This document shows positions 45,443 through 57,373 of a stretch of DNA of 64,000 nt, one piece after another. Below the pieces are notes generated by a model that saw only the letters and a program-made list of their open reading frames with translations, made no database searches and was not told where the DNA came from. The translations under genes were made by a program, and so were the position numbers. How positions within the stretch are numbered: the stretch's first letter is position 1; each line of letters opens with the position of its first letter. Origin of the DNA: Paracamarosporium sp. OC-R06-R3 (taxonomy: Eukaryota; Ascomycota; Dothideomycetes; Pleosporales; Didymosphaeriaceae); NCBI GenBank assembly GCA_019828545.1, contig JACVRA010000301.1:1-64000 (forward strand), given 5' to 3'.

Positions 45443-46585
45443 ATGTTTGGTAGATTGAGCCAGGTAGCCAGACACCTCTCGCGACCGCTGCCCAATTTCG
45501 CACACCGTTCAGCCGCGTCTTTGCAGGCGGCTCCCCATACGTCATCGATCATGGCCGGCACCCAGTCCAAAGGGCTGATTCACACGGCTGCCTGTCTCAT
45601 CATTGGAGACGAGGTGCTGGGAGGCAAGGTACGCTGCATACAATCTCGCATCAAGCATGTGCTAACGCGTCGAAGACGGTAGATACGAACTCGGTACGAG
45701 CGCCCACGGACACGGCACGCACCAGCTAATATAACCGCAGGCGTACTTGGCCAAGTTTTGCTTTTCGCTCGGAATCAACCTGAGAAGGATAGAGGTCATC
45801 GCCGACGATGAGAGCGAGATTGTGGAGGCGGTCCGGCGCATGTCCACGAATTACGACTTCGTGGTCACGTCTGGCGGCATTGGACCTACGTACGCACTGC
45901 TTTTTATGCACCTCTCTTGTCTCATCACGAGCTGACTGTGGGTCTCAGACACGACGACATCACGTACCAGTCGATAGCAAAAGCATTCGACCTACCGCTA
46001 AAGCAGCACGATGTAGCCTTCGAGCGCATGAAGCGTCTCTCCAAGCCGCACCCTTCGCAGCCCAACTTCGACTGGAACACACCGTCTGCTGCGCTCACCG
46101 CCAAGAAGCGCATGATTATCCTGCCATACAACGATTCGATACCAGACGAGGATCAGGTCATCTTCATCAGCGACGATCTATGGGTGCCGGTTGCGTGCAT
46201 CAACGGCAACGTCCACATACTGCCGGGCGTACCGCGACTGTTCGAGAAGATGCTGGTTGGACTCAAGCCCCGCCTGTTGCCCCGGCTAACGGATCCCGAG
46301 GGCAAGGGCGTGCTGCGGATATTGATCTCTACGCCGCTGCCAGAGAGTGCCGTGGCCGAGTACCTGACGCAGCTGGCAGCGCGGGCGGAACCCAAGGGCG
46401 TCAAGGTGGGCAGCTACCCGCGGTGGGGCAAGGAGAACAACACGGTGACGCTTGTGGGCCGCGATGTTGGGTTCATGGAGTCGCTTGTGGCAGAGGTAGA
46501 GCAGGCGGTTCAGGGGCACCGGGTGGCGGTGGAAGGGGAGGACGACGCAGAGGAGGCAGACCCCAAGAAGACCGAGGTGGCGTAG
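45443..46585 (+). CDS. Molybdopterin-binding-fold (MoCF/CinA-like) protein
   Basis: Exons are 45443-45628, 45741-45889 and 45949-46585 (323 aa). The MoaB/Mog-type fold is shown by ACLIIGDEVLGGK, the LGINLRRIEVIADDESEI strand and TSGGIGPTHDDITYQSIAKAF, which is complete only after splicing. LPGVPRLFEKM is another family segment. The first 36 residues before MAGTQSKG are Arg/Ser/Ala-rich without acids (MFGRLSQVARHLSRPLPNFA), resembling a mitochondrial presequence; the internal ATG could give a cytosolic form. In fungi such stand-alone domains relate to the N-terminal part of FAD synthase-like proteins. Cofactor chemistry is not provable from sequence. Confidence 0.87.
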
Positions 46586-47364
46586 GGCTGGGTGTGGGTG
46601 TAAATATTGTCAATAGATGAATACCGAGAGGGGGGGCTCGCTCGGGAGAGATATGGATATGGGCAATGAGAGGATGACTCGCGAAATTAAAGCGGACAGT
46701 AGACGGCGGGCGGGCTGCTAGGCAGGCTTCTCGAAGACGCGCGGAAGGCCAGCGGCGGGCGATCTGCAGGGCGGCGGGCGACGGAGGCTTTGTTGGTGAG
46801 CAGAAAGAAAGTGGCTCGCTTGAGGCTGGAGCCGCGCTGGTGGAAACGGCCTGGGGCCGCATGAGAGGGCGCGTCAGGTGATGGGCGAGGCGGCCGGCGT
46901 CGACGGGGTGGAGCGCTGCAGGCGCCGCTTTAACCGCTGCCGGGACGCGCTGCACGCGTGCGGGCGCGCAGTGTGCCCGGGCGGCCATTCGTGGGGACGG
47001 GCTCTGTTCGCGCGGGCGCTGGTGGGAGCTGGTGCCAGCCTGCCATCCGCGCCGGCGTGGCTACGAATCAGGCGGCGGCAGCGCGCAGGGCCCCAGACGA
47101 GCTAGCAGACTGTCGTTTTTGCTGCCGGAGCACCAGGTCGACCTCCCGTCTCTCCATACACCGCGACCTCAAAGAACCGCCCCCGCCCGCGTCCCAGAAG
47201 AGGCCCCAATTGCTGCTCACGCCCTGCCCCAGCCCTGCCCTCGCCGTCGCTGCCGTCCCGCCGCTGCCTCCCTTGGACCGCCGCAGCTCCCTCCGTTCCC
47301 GCCTCCTTCACCCTCTCCTGCGACCCAGCTGCCCACCGAGCGCGGCTATCAGACGACCCCCACA
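46586..47364. other. Interval before the Ras gene, GC-rich leader
   Basis: About 780 GC-rich bases that become strongly C/T-rich over the last 200, as expected for the promoter and 5' leader of the Ras gene. No supported open frame. Confidence 0.5.
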
Positions 47365-48175
47365 ATGGCATCAAAGGTGCGCTCCCCCTCGCCTGCCTCC
47401 CCCTCTTCGCATCCCCGCTGACCGCGCCAGTTTCTCCGAGAGTACAAGCTCGTGGTTGTCGGCGGCGGAGGCGTGGGAAAGTCGTGCTTGACCATCCAGC
47501 TCATCCAGTCCCACTTCGTCGACGAGTACGATCCAACCATCGAGGGTGAGTCGCCATCCCCCCCTGCCCACGCCCAATCTTGCTGACCTTCCCAGACTCG
47601 TACCGCAAGCAGTGCGTCATCGACGATGAGGTCGCTCTGCTCGACGTGCTCGACACAGCCGGCCAGGAGGAGTACTCGGCGATGCGCGAGCAGTACATGC
47701 GGACCGGCGAGGGCTTCCTGCTCGTCTACTCGATAACCGACCGCCAGTCGTTCGAGGAGATCATGACGTTCCAGCAGCAGATTCTCCGGGTCAAGGACAA
47801 GGACTACTTCCCCATGATTGTGGTCGGCAACAAGTGCGATCTCGACGGCGAGCGGCAGGTGTCAACACAAGGTGCGTATCCATCCGAGTCATGTCTCACC
47901 GTCGCATCCCTTTGGGCGCTCACGCTGACTCGACTGCAGAGGGCCAGAATCTCGCGCGGCAATTCGGCTGCAAGTTCATCGAGACATCAGCCAAGTCCCG
48001 GATCAACGTCGACAACGCCTTCTACGACATCGTCAGGGAAATCCGCAGATACAACAAGGAAATGTCATCGTACACGGGCGCGCAATCAGGCGGCCAGCAA
48101 AACGGCATGTCCAAGATAGGCGTGGAAGACGGAGGCGAGGAGAAGAAGGGCTGCTGCGGGTGCGTCGTCATGTAG
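47365..48175 (+). CDS. RAS1: Ras small GTPase
   Basis: Membrane-anchored GTP switch controlling growth, morphogenesis and cAMP signalling. Exons are 47365-47376, 47431-47545, 47596-47871 and 47940-48175 (212 aa). The first exon encodes only MASK. Motifs in order: P-loop GGGGVGKS, switch I YDPTIEDSYRK, switch [23 protein letters not shown] and ETSAK, then a variable tail and C-terminal CaaX box CVVM preceded by CCGC (farnesylation plus probable palmitoylation). The Gly-rich P-loop (Gly where human Ras has Ala11) is normal for fungal RasA. No activating change at the Gly12 or Gln61 equivalents. Confidence 0.98.
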
Positions 48176-48935
48176 AGGACATGCGGTTGTCTCGGAGCAC
48201 GGAGTGGACTGGATTGAGGAAGAAGAACGAAAGATACCTGACGCCTCCTACGGCGCCGCTGCTGCTTGCCCGCGACGTACCACGTCGTTCCGGGGCCCAA
48301 GAGGAAAGCAAAAAGAAACAAAAGAAAAGAAGACAAATCTTTGATACCTTAGCACGTACTGCTGCTTTTTAACTCGGTTGGTTGGCCTGCCACGTTCGGC
48401 CGCCCTTCTACCTACCTACCTACTTACTCTTCTCCGCACACACACACATATACATGTTACCCTACTCTACTCTACTCTGCTCTTTGGGTTCGCAGCGTTT
48501 GGGGGCCACCGGTGTTGCCATGGATCTTTCACTTGCTGCCATACGGGTCCCACGATGCTCTGCTCTGCTCTCACCCCGGAACCTATCGTCCGGACTACTT
48601 TTCTCCTAACGTACGCGTACGGGCACACAGTGCATCAGCGCCTGTGCGCCTTTAGACTCATTTCCCTTTTTTCCTCCGGCATCGCGGTAAATTGTTCTTT
48701 TTCTCTCTATTATTTCCTAACGTCACGGGGCGCAGACACGACAGTGAGGAAGGGAGGCTGGACGCACGCGAAGGAGGGCATCTGCAAGCAAGCGATTGGA
48801 AGGGCACGGAACGGAAAGGAAAAAGACGCTTTTCCTGTTCATTTATTTTTCTCCCCTTTACTGACTACCTTTTTTATTCTCATTCTTATATTTATTCGCT
48901 TTTTTTTTTTTTTATTTTAAAACGTTTCTTTTCTT

Positions 48936-48965
48936 TTCTTTCTTTCTTTCTTTCTTTCTTTCTTT
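48936..48965 (+). repeat. (TTTC)n microsatellite
   Basis: About seven perfect TTTC units follow a poly-T run and imperfect TTTTC units. The tract forms a polypyrimidine stretch of about 60 bases 3' of the Ras gene. Confidence 0.95.
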
Positions 48966-50204
48966 ACCTTTTTCTATTTAGATCGCTACTTACCGCATCA
49001 TCATCATATCATCATCATGTTTAACTTATGGACGTAATTGATTGTTTTTTTTTTTCGAGGCGCTTTGCATGGCGGCTTTTCGTGAAGTGCTCGATGTGCG
49101 TGGCGTTCGCCTGTGTTTTCGTCTGCTTACGGTGCAGTGTGATCCAGGCTCAGCCATTGCGACAGAAACTGCATACCGTGCGTACGGACGAGCGAAGATC
49201 CCACTCCCGCCTTTGACTTTGCACCTCGTCGCACGATGTGCCGCACTCCTTGATTTGCCTCGCGCTAGGCTACGTCGCTGGTTCTCCACCACCTCGCGTG
49301 GTGTGCCTGCGATCGACGCCCCACTTCCACGAGCTCGCTGCCCGTGTGAGGCGCGGTTTGAGCCTGCGTGGGTGGAGAGACGGGAGGACTCCGGTTCTGC
49401 GATCGCCGCTCAGCTGCCTGTTTGGATGGTGCGTCGCGTGCGGACGGGTCGGATGTGTGTGGCGCCATTCTCTGTGCATGTGCGGGAGCGCAGAAGAAGA
49501 GTGGTGGGACCAGCGCAGACGGACGGTAGGTCTGGAATATACGGCTCGCGCAGCGCAGTGTGTACGGGTCGACCCGGGCCCTCTCACGTCTCTCGCTATC
49601 TATTCCGCCTCTGGGAACAGGCTGGGCGTAGAAGGTAAGGTAAGAGAAGAATCCATCCACGAGCATCCTGCGGATCTCGGTCGCGCCGTACTCCGCTTCT
49701 TGGTTGGGTACCTATCTGTGGAGGCGGCACCACATGCGTAGCCTTCCACGCACGCACGCATCGTAGCATCGTACATACCTAGTACCGAGGCTCCCTTCTA
49801 ATCAGCGTGTACTATTTCCAGCTATCCCTACACATACACCTCTCCACGGTACATACAGTACAGTACACCATCCGCCTACCCCTCACCCCTCCTCCCTAAT
49901 CCGGAAACACCTAACCATCGTATCCACACCCGACGATGCCGCCTCGACTCCGACACCACGATACTGGATCCCGTATTCTCCTCGATACCTCTTGCATGTA
50001 TCCCATTTGCCCCGCTTACCCAGGTGCGCTATTGGAAATCCAAACATGCATGTCCGCGCCGTATCTGCGCATCAGAACGTATGCACGCGACGTGTGTAGG
50101 GGGGACTGCAGAATGTATGTAGTCAGCGTGTATGTGTGTGTGGTGCCGAGGATGTGCGATGAGTGAGCGTGTTCGGACTCCGGTGGTAGATTAATTTGGC
50201 GGCC

Positions 50205-50229
50205 GCATGGCATGGCATGGCATGGCATG
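50205..50229 (+). repeat. Pentanucleotide repeat (GCATG)5
   Basis: Five perfect GCATG units, followed by a further CATGG. Confidence 0.95.
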
Positions 50230-52137
50230 CATGGCGAGGCTGGTCGCAGATGCGGTCGCTCGTCGGTTGCTTTGCCCCCTGCACGTGTGGTCCGGGTCCA
50301 ACGGGTTTGATTCGCTCGAATAAGGGGTGTAAATATAGCCGTGAGGCCAATCATGTGGGTGTATGGCGAGTTTTGTTTGTGAGCGGGCGGACGGGTGAAT
50401 GAGTTGGATCGGATTGGAGTGATGTCGGTTCGGGACTGGGTTTGGGTAAGGTAGGTTAGTTGGGTGCGTCTGTGGAGGGTCTTCGCGCACGGATGGGGAA
50501 ATGGATGTTTGTGTTAGATGGGTGGGGAGGCCACGAGGAGGCGTTTGAGCTGCTGGTTAGGCTGTGCTATGGGCTGAGGTTTGAGCATGGTGCGACGTCG
50601 AGAACCTCAGCACGACGATACGCGCAATCTGCCTCTCACGCTTTGCATCCATGGGCTCAAACTTACTTCACAAATGGGATGCTCGCGTGTCTCGCACCGA
50701 AGGATCAAAAGTACAGTATACCATGTCGAATTAGGCTGCAAGACCTGCGTACCATGGCGTTCACACGTATCCTTGCTCGCGGACCGATCCAGTGAGGAAG
50801 ACGGGCCGAAGGCCCACTGCGAACGTAAGCTGCAGATGAGAGAACGGTTTGCATGATAGGACCCGGGTCTTGGGGTGTCAGCTTCGGCGATGCAGAGATA
50901 ATGGTCGTGCAGACGGGCACGCGCTCCCAAAAGGGCGTAGGTTTCCGGTTGCAAGGACGTGGCTCTGGGGACTCTGTGAGATACGAGTCGTTTATGCTTG
51001 TTGATACTGGGTCTTACTTGAGATATGACTCGCGGGAGGATGTGAGAATATGTGCAGAGTCTGAGGCTTAGCAGGTAAGGTTGCGGCACGCGAGGCTAGA
51101 CTCATCGAAAATGCAGGGGACATGTTCTTGTAAGAGCTTATCGAAAGCGTATTTTCGTTGCGGGACACAGCATACGAACACCAATAACGACTTGTCGTGC
51201 ACTACGGAAGTCATTGTCGTCGTGTAATCTTCTAAATTTGATATAATATTGTAAGCTGGAGTACGCCAGCAATATCAAGACTGCATGAGAGATCAATCTA
51301 GAAGTTTGAGAATCATCGATCGAGCCAAGCTGAAGTCTGACTGAGATTGCACTGAGAAGACGTATTCCTGAGGCGCAGTGCATGCTCCTTCTCTCGAGAA
51401 CCACGCAACATCTAAACTTTGAGTAATCGTCCTACCATACGGACGCGAGCTCATTTGTAACATGCTTCGAGGCGTACCTCATCTGAAATCAATAAAAGTT
51501 TATATGAGGAATTGGGACATGTGATTTGGCGTAGGTTTTGGGGAGAAAAGTGAAAATTCATCGGTGTGCATCACTAAAATACACTATACATAAATTGTAC
51601 ATATACCTGAAGATCGCAACCTCTCAGAGTCCAGAATCTGTGGACATGAACATCCAATGAAGTTTCTTAGTATCATGATCAATTTCCTTGAGAATGAGGC
51701 TGTGCGCCTATCACGGCATTGTGTACGAGAAGCCCCATCATCAGACTCGCGCATCTGCTCTAAGGAACAGTGGGTATGATAAATAGACTGAGAATCATGC
51801 TGATTAATGATGATGTGTCTGTCGAATCTTTCATATAATAACTAGAGTTTACCTAAAGTCTAATTTTTTATGCTTCCATCTCCTTATAGATGGCCTGACT
51901 TCAGATAGAATATATTGCAAATATGCCAATAACCTTATTTGTGTGCCTGATTCGAGTCACCCATGCCAATCTTAGTGCTTTTACTACAATGCCTAGCACG
52001 GTCCTACATAAGGTTGTCTTCAAATCGTTATGAGAAGGACTATGGATGAATTGACTCTAATTTACATATCGCATCTAAAATCTTCCCGAAAGCAGACGCT
52101 TTTTCTCTCATTCCATAAAACCACAGAATCAATGATT

Positions 52138-54348
52138 TCAAATCAGGCACAAACGTCTTTTTACGATTTTTGAGAGTTGATCGCGCCAGGGCTCATCGGC
52201 TTCAAATACCTTATCGATCATTAATCGGGGTCCCTTTCTGCGATTCTTGACTTTCTTAGGTAAAGGTGCTACCCGGTCCCAAGTTGCCGTTCCAACTCTG
52301 TAATAAGATCTTTGGTCTTCTGTGTTCTGCCCATGCAGAATGAGGAAACATACCCTGTAACAGTATTCCTGCCTTTCCATATCGTGATATTGGAACTCTG
52401 CAAAAAGCAGAAGAAGGTCAAGTTCCTTCCTCTCGATCCCAGCTTCTTTCCTACCATCAAATTTACTTTCTAAATTACTAGACATTTCGTGCGCTGTAAC
52501 CCAAGGCAGCAATCGACCCTCCAGAATGATATGGGCGCGCTTCAGGTTCCGAAATGGATTATTTGAGTCGACGGGCGTTGATTTCACTTCTTGTATGGTG
52601 ACACAAGATTTCGAAAGACAGTCAGGTGTTATGAGACCATAAATGGAATACCGGGGTGAAACTACAATTTCCGCATGCAGTTTTAGTATGTCTAGTTTTG
52701 CCCAACTCCACGACGGGACACGATATTCACTGACAGAATTCAAGGCATCTACATACGGAGAGTCATCCGACTGAGTCGTGTCTTTAACCGTATACTCATC
52801 TTCGAGTTTCCAAAAGAGAGCAATCGGGAGATGGCTTCGAAACATTCCAGCAATGTACTCATCGTTTAACACGCGAGACATGTGTTGAGCGATGCCTTCG
52901 AAAGCGGCGAGCTTATCTGCCATGCAGTCAACGCAGCTCTTTGTTAACAACGACTACGAGAGTGACCACAACGCACCTTTATTTGGGAATGTAAGTTGAC
53001 GAACACAATAATGTGCCACGAGGTCCCTATAAATATCCCAATGGTAGTCGATATCTCTAGGAGCTTTATTTCTCGGCAGCTCAAAGGGAGGAATATGGTA
53101 TCCACGATAGGAAATCATCCTGAGGTCCTCGAGACCGGTTGGATATGTTTCACACATTGTTTTGGTGCAACATTCCCAAAAAACCTGGTCGTTTTCAAAG
53201 TGAACAACACGAGGGGATAGCAATCGCTCTTGGTATACCCAGCCTCGTTCATTCAAAGGGGGAGAGCTCCAGCCAGGCTCGTACAGATCTTCACGAACCA
53301 ACAAATATAGCTCATTTGAGAGACCGGAAATGTCGGTACCATCTATGATTGCAGGTTTCAAGAAGTCAGGATCCCGTAACGTGTACATGCCCTCATCCGA
53401 GTTGGCTGCACGACTTGCTGCTATGTTGAGGACTCCATTCGAGTAGATGGTACGCATTTCTGTCACATGGAGTGACCAATCTTCGGCACCACCCTCTCCT
53501 TCTTGAATTATGCAGAGGCAATCGATCCAAAGGTATTTTATCCTGATGCGACTGCAAAGGAGTATAGCATCTTGGAAGGTTTGTGCAAGACGTCTAACTG
53601 GGTTCCATTGTCGCAATTCTTCGATATTAGACGAGGTAAGTTTGAGGAAATCAGGCGCATTTCCCCAGCAGTGGCTTAGTGTTGCGTACGAGCCATCCAG
53701 CCCAGACTCGCTCGGAATGACCACGCGAAAAGCGTCTTTTCGGACTTCGAGAAGTCTAGGAGGTCGATATACGGATATGTGTGAAGCGCACTTCAATAGA
53801 TTGTGATGGGCAGTACATTCGAGAAGCCAATGATTAATGAGTTCGGCAACTGATTCAGCATTCGTAGTTGTTGAGTACTCATAACTTGTCATAACTCGTG
53901 CGGCCCGCAACCTGAGTTCGGGAAGCGCTTCTAACCTCAGATAAACACTTACTTGGTGTCTAGCACTCCGAGCGATAAAATTGAACGAAATCGTACTTGG
54001 TGTTTTTACGGGGCCAAACAAGATTTCAATCTCATTGTTTCGAGAATCGTTTGATTTTGCTTCTTGTGACTCTAGTTTCGAAATGTTCCCCATTACAATC
54101 AAGCACAAAGGGCATTTGATGTCCGCACCCTTCCGTATCGTATCAATGTTCGGAGAGAATGAACGATAATCTCGAGACATTACAACACTCTGAAACATTT
54201 CTTTACAAGTCTCGCAAAACGTAGAGACAGGCAAGCCGTGGGAATTTCGAGATAAAAGCTTTTTGTCTGAATCCAACATGGTGACGTTTTTCTTAGTTGG
54301 ATGTAAACGGGGAAGTAGTCTTAATTTCTCGAATTTCTTCAACAACAT
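52138..54348 (-). CDS. HET-domain (heterokaryon incompatibility) protein
   Basis: Exons are 54348-52977 and 52916-52138 with a 60-base intron (716 aa). The HET domain motifs appear in order: YATLSHCWG, YLWIDCLCIIQEGEGG with W...EM, MRTIYSNGVLNIAA and ERGWVYQERLLSPRVVHF. Such proteins trigger allorecognition cell death in filamentous ascomycetes. Splicing joins LTFPNK to DKLAAFEGIAQ, matching the usual HET protein layout. The N-terminus carries CETCKEM and CPLC, a possible zinc-binding pair common in this class. No NACHT, WD40 or ankyrin module is fused. HET genes are numerous and fast evolving, so the partner cannot be named. Confidence 0.93.
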
Positions 54349-55286
54349 GATTGCCGATCGGCCAGGGAGAGTTATTCAGCCGACAAGATCGATAATGACA
54401 GTGAAGAATCTCGACGGCAGATTGTTGAGTGCTGCGTCACAAGGCTGAGATTGCGCTGACCGGTAGGCGGGGTAAAAGTTGCCGGCATGGCAAGCAAGGC
54501 TGTCAGACTTTATATATTATCGAATGCAGCAGCTTCGCTTAAATGGGTGACGAATAGGAAAACCGATTGATTGCGCGTGTATATCTTTACACTGCCACAA
54601 TGCCTTCGGTCAAAACTAGGAAGAGAACATAGCCTTATGCTTCAGTAAAATTGGCTGCCGTCAACGTGGGAGTGTTCACATTAAAAAGATTATATTAATC
54701 AGTTGAACAGCCTGAGGCTAAGACTGCAAGATGGTAGAGACGCAGAATGGGTAATATTCATGGCCCTTTGATAACGATGTTAGCATAAATTTAACTAACA
54801 ACGTGCATAAGATAGTAGTCGTACTCTACCAGGGCATCCTCATATGCCACCGTGGCGTTTAGTAACACAAATTTGGGTGGAAAGGTCAGAGGTGCATAGC
54901 AACCCCGTATTGGCTTGAGATGCATGAAATGGAGTACAACTCCTATTCCAGCCGAATTTTTTGCTCTGATCTTTTTACCACGACTCTTTTATGTCGATTC
55001 CCAGGGGAATCATCTGTTTTTTTTACTACTTTTTGTACTCAGGCCTACTCTGAATTTTTATACAAAAAACCAAATCCAGATGGTGTACAACTTCTTGACA
55101 ATCTGATTCGAAAGCTGATAGGAGCCTGGACCACATTGTTAATGGCACACTCGATGAGCCTCTTGAGACCATCCTAATACAGGTCGTGTAGTGCAGTCTA
55201 ACTATTTAAAAGCCTCGCCCACCATACTACTGGGCCTGACCGCTGTCAGCCGCCAGCGGCCAGCGCAGACAAGCATCAACGGTATA
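54349..55286. other. Intergenic, no gene seen
   Basis: AT-rich interval upstream of the HET gene start, containing its promoter. No supported open frame. Confidence 0.5.
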
Positions 55287-55595
55287 TCACTCACCAGTAA
55301 CATACTTAGAGTCGCTAGTCGTAACGAGTCGTACATCGAACATATCACTGCTTACAAATATGGACATCTCCAACTCTAACGCGACAATTTCAGCGATTGT
55401 GTCCAGCCTGGAATTGGTGTAAGCTTGTAAGCGGGCATTCAGCGACAGGATCATGTCAACAATACGATCAAGCGGGAGGAGAGGCATTTGAGCGTAGACT
55501 GAAAATGAGGCGTTCCATGGTAAGGTAATAGCTACGGCGGAACGTTGACGGGCAAATGCAATAGTGCGTGTTCGTGCATCGTGACTTCCTCTCAT
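55287..55595 (-). CDS. Possible small gene, unknown, perhaps incomplete
   Basis: ATG 55595 opens a 102-aa frame with protein-like composition (LPLDRIVDMILSLNARLQAYTNSRLDTIAEIVALELEMSI split over helices). Its end coincides with a good donor (ACTG|GTGAGT), so the coding part may continue in an exon I could not place. No family recognised. Confidence 0.3.
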   Translation of the reverse strand: MRGSHDARTRTIAFARQRSAVAITLPWNASFSVYAQMPLLPLDRIVDMILSLNARLQAYTNSRLDTIAEIVALELEMSIFVSSDMFDVRLVTTSDSKYVTGE

Positions 55596-55957
55596 CGCCA
55601 CTAGTATCTTCAAAGAACCAAGAAAGAGAAAAGATATGCCTCATATTTCTTTTATGCTGACGGCTAGTATTTAAAGCGCTGAAACATCAGCGCCAGATTA
55701 AACGTGTGGCTCAAAATGCTTTCTTGCATTTGCCACGAATCTTGACGGCCAAGATGCAGGATATACAGATAGACGGCTTCGCATAAGTCCCGGGGGGTGC
55801 CCAGAGCTTTCACGGAGCCTCCACCTGAACGAAGGCTCATCAAACATCTTCTTAGGGGTATTCTCCAAGCTTCACCACCTCTTCACTCCCAAGGAAATAC
55901 TTTCTCTTAACACCATTTTTTCAAAGAACAGACCAGATGCCGCCAGATGTCTTTCCC

Positions 55958-56903
55958 CTACGTCTCCATAGGATCACCGCCCTCCAAAACGTATGCTGGT
56001 ATCCGCCCCTCCGAGAAATCCTTCTCCAGCCGCGCCATTTCTGCCAAGGTGCTCGCGTTCCTGATCGCAGCCCTCATCCTGTTTTTCTCTTCATCTGTCC
56101 AGATACGTTCTCTTGTCGGAGTATCAGCGCCATTGGCAAAATTTGGCACAACAAAGCCTTTGGACTTCTGTCCTTTGATCTTACTCGCTAGCTCGGAGGG
56201 TTCCTCGGCTGTTCCGAACAGCTCCACGGCTTTGCGTCGTTCTTCATCGCGAACCTTGACGAAGTCAAGATAGCGTACGGAGGGGCAGAGCCAGATGATC
56301 CACAAGCGGTAGTTCTACATGTTCGTTAATGACTGTGTAAATCATAGAATTTGGGCGCATCTGCATGTTGCAGGAAAGCACCACGCCATGCCGCGTTTAC
56401 ACGTCCTTGCCAACATTAGGCGCTCGTCGTGAGTCAACGATTCAGTTACACGTACCTCTTTGCTTGCGACGGGGTTGTCCTTCAAGGTGAGGTACACGAG
56501 CTTCTTGAAGCCGCCCAGAGGGTCCAACTCGGCCAACTCAGTGATCCTATTCTTGGTGAGAACTAGTGTGGTGAGGTTCGGGATGCTCGAGCTCAGATTG
56601 GCCTGGATGTTAGAGATGCGGTTCTGAGCGAGGAAGAGTGTGCGCAGGCGGGGTTGCAACGGGAAGTTGCCCAGCTGCGCAATGTCGTTGTCGGTCAGGT
56701 CGATCGCGTCGTTGTCTCGTGCCGCTCCCATGTTCTCGATGGCGGAGATCTTGTGGCCTGTGGTTTACACATATTGATATCAATTCAGCTCTTCAAGTGC
56801 AGCATCTGTTCTTTCCATACGCACCTCGTAGATCGAGTTCACGCTCCGTGAGACAATTGATGAAGGAGAGGGAGTTGTTGATCAGGTCTGTAGTGAGCCT
56901 CAT
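55958..56903 (-). CDS. LEA1: U2 small nuclear ribonucleoprotein A' (U2A')
   Basis: Spliceosomal leucine-rich-repeat protein that binds the U2 B'' subunit and U2 snRNA. Exons are 56903-56825, 56757-56456 and 56314-55958 (245 aa). The N-terminus MRLTTDLINNSLSFINCLTERELDLRGHKI is a hallmark of the family. Leucine-rich repeats follow (LRTLFLAQNRISNIQ, LTTLVLTKNRITELAEL, LVYLTLKDNPVASKE). The LRR cap is NYRLWIIWLCPSVRYLDFVKV, split from the repeats by a 141-base intron. The C-terminal part is charged and helical (EEKNRMRAAIRNASTLAEM). It is divergent from the GH32 gene. Confidence 0.96.
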
Positions 56904-57373
56904 GGTGGCGGCGGGTGGCTTGACGGAGGGATGTAGTAAGAGGAGGTATACGGAAAATCGGTCGGGGTGGAGAAGCTGTTATAGAGACGGCAGGGTAGTG
57001 GGGTCGTGTTTGCGACAGCGGCAAGCTCCCTCTTCAAGCGCGTCGACGAAATTCGGCAGGAGCGTTAGCGCCAAGATTTCGCTTACTAACTAGCGCATCC
57101 GAGTACTCTCATCCCAGGCCTTCACGAGTCAAGCTTCCGACGCAATCCACACCGCGAATACATTTTGATCTTAGCATCATGGCTGCAAGCGTACATCCCG
57201 GTAGTCTGCCGCCTTTGGACACCATGATATCACTCGCCCGTGCCAGGTGCCCGAAAATCCCCCCGAACCGTCTTGGGAGCATGGACATTGCGGGCGGAGA
57301 CGCGGGGTCGGACAGGACATAAATATTGACACATGATCGAAGTTGGCGTGTAATCTCATTTCAGTTTTCCATC
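56904..57373. promoter_or_regulatory. Shared divergent promoter, U2A' and GH32 genes
   Basis: 470 bases lie between a constitutive splicing gene and a secreted-type sugar hydrolase gene that face outward. A TATA-like ATAAATA lies at about 57320, some 50 bases before the GH32 start. No regulator site was assigned. Confidence 0.5.

Larger units (their letters stand above)
48176..52137. other. 4-kb gap with microsatellites, no gene seen
   Basis: Open frames up to 198 codons exist between 49,000 and 49,750, but they overlap in several frames, contain no recognisable domain and look like a consequence of GC-rich composition. The left part is pyrimidine-rich 3' sequence of the Ras gene. The 51,400-52,100 part is AT-rich. 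Confidence 0.5.

Noticed and set aside
48900..49020. Possible centromere- or origin-like tract
   Set aside because: It consists only of short poly-T, TTTC and ATC microsatellites downstream of Ras, and nothing beyond simple repeats is visible.
49028..49741. Overlapping open frames of 167-198 codons
   Set aside because: Several frames are open at once in GC-rich sequence, and none has recognisable domains, splice-linked extensions or balanced composition.
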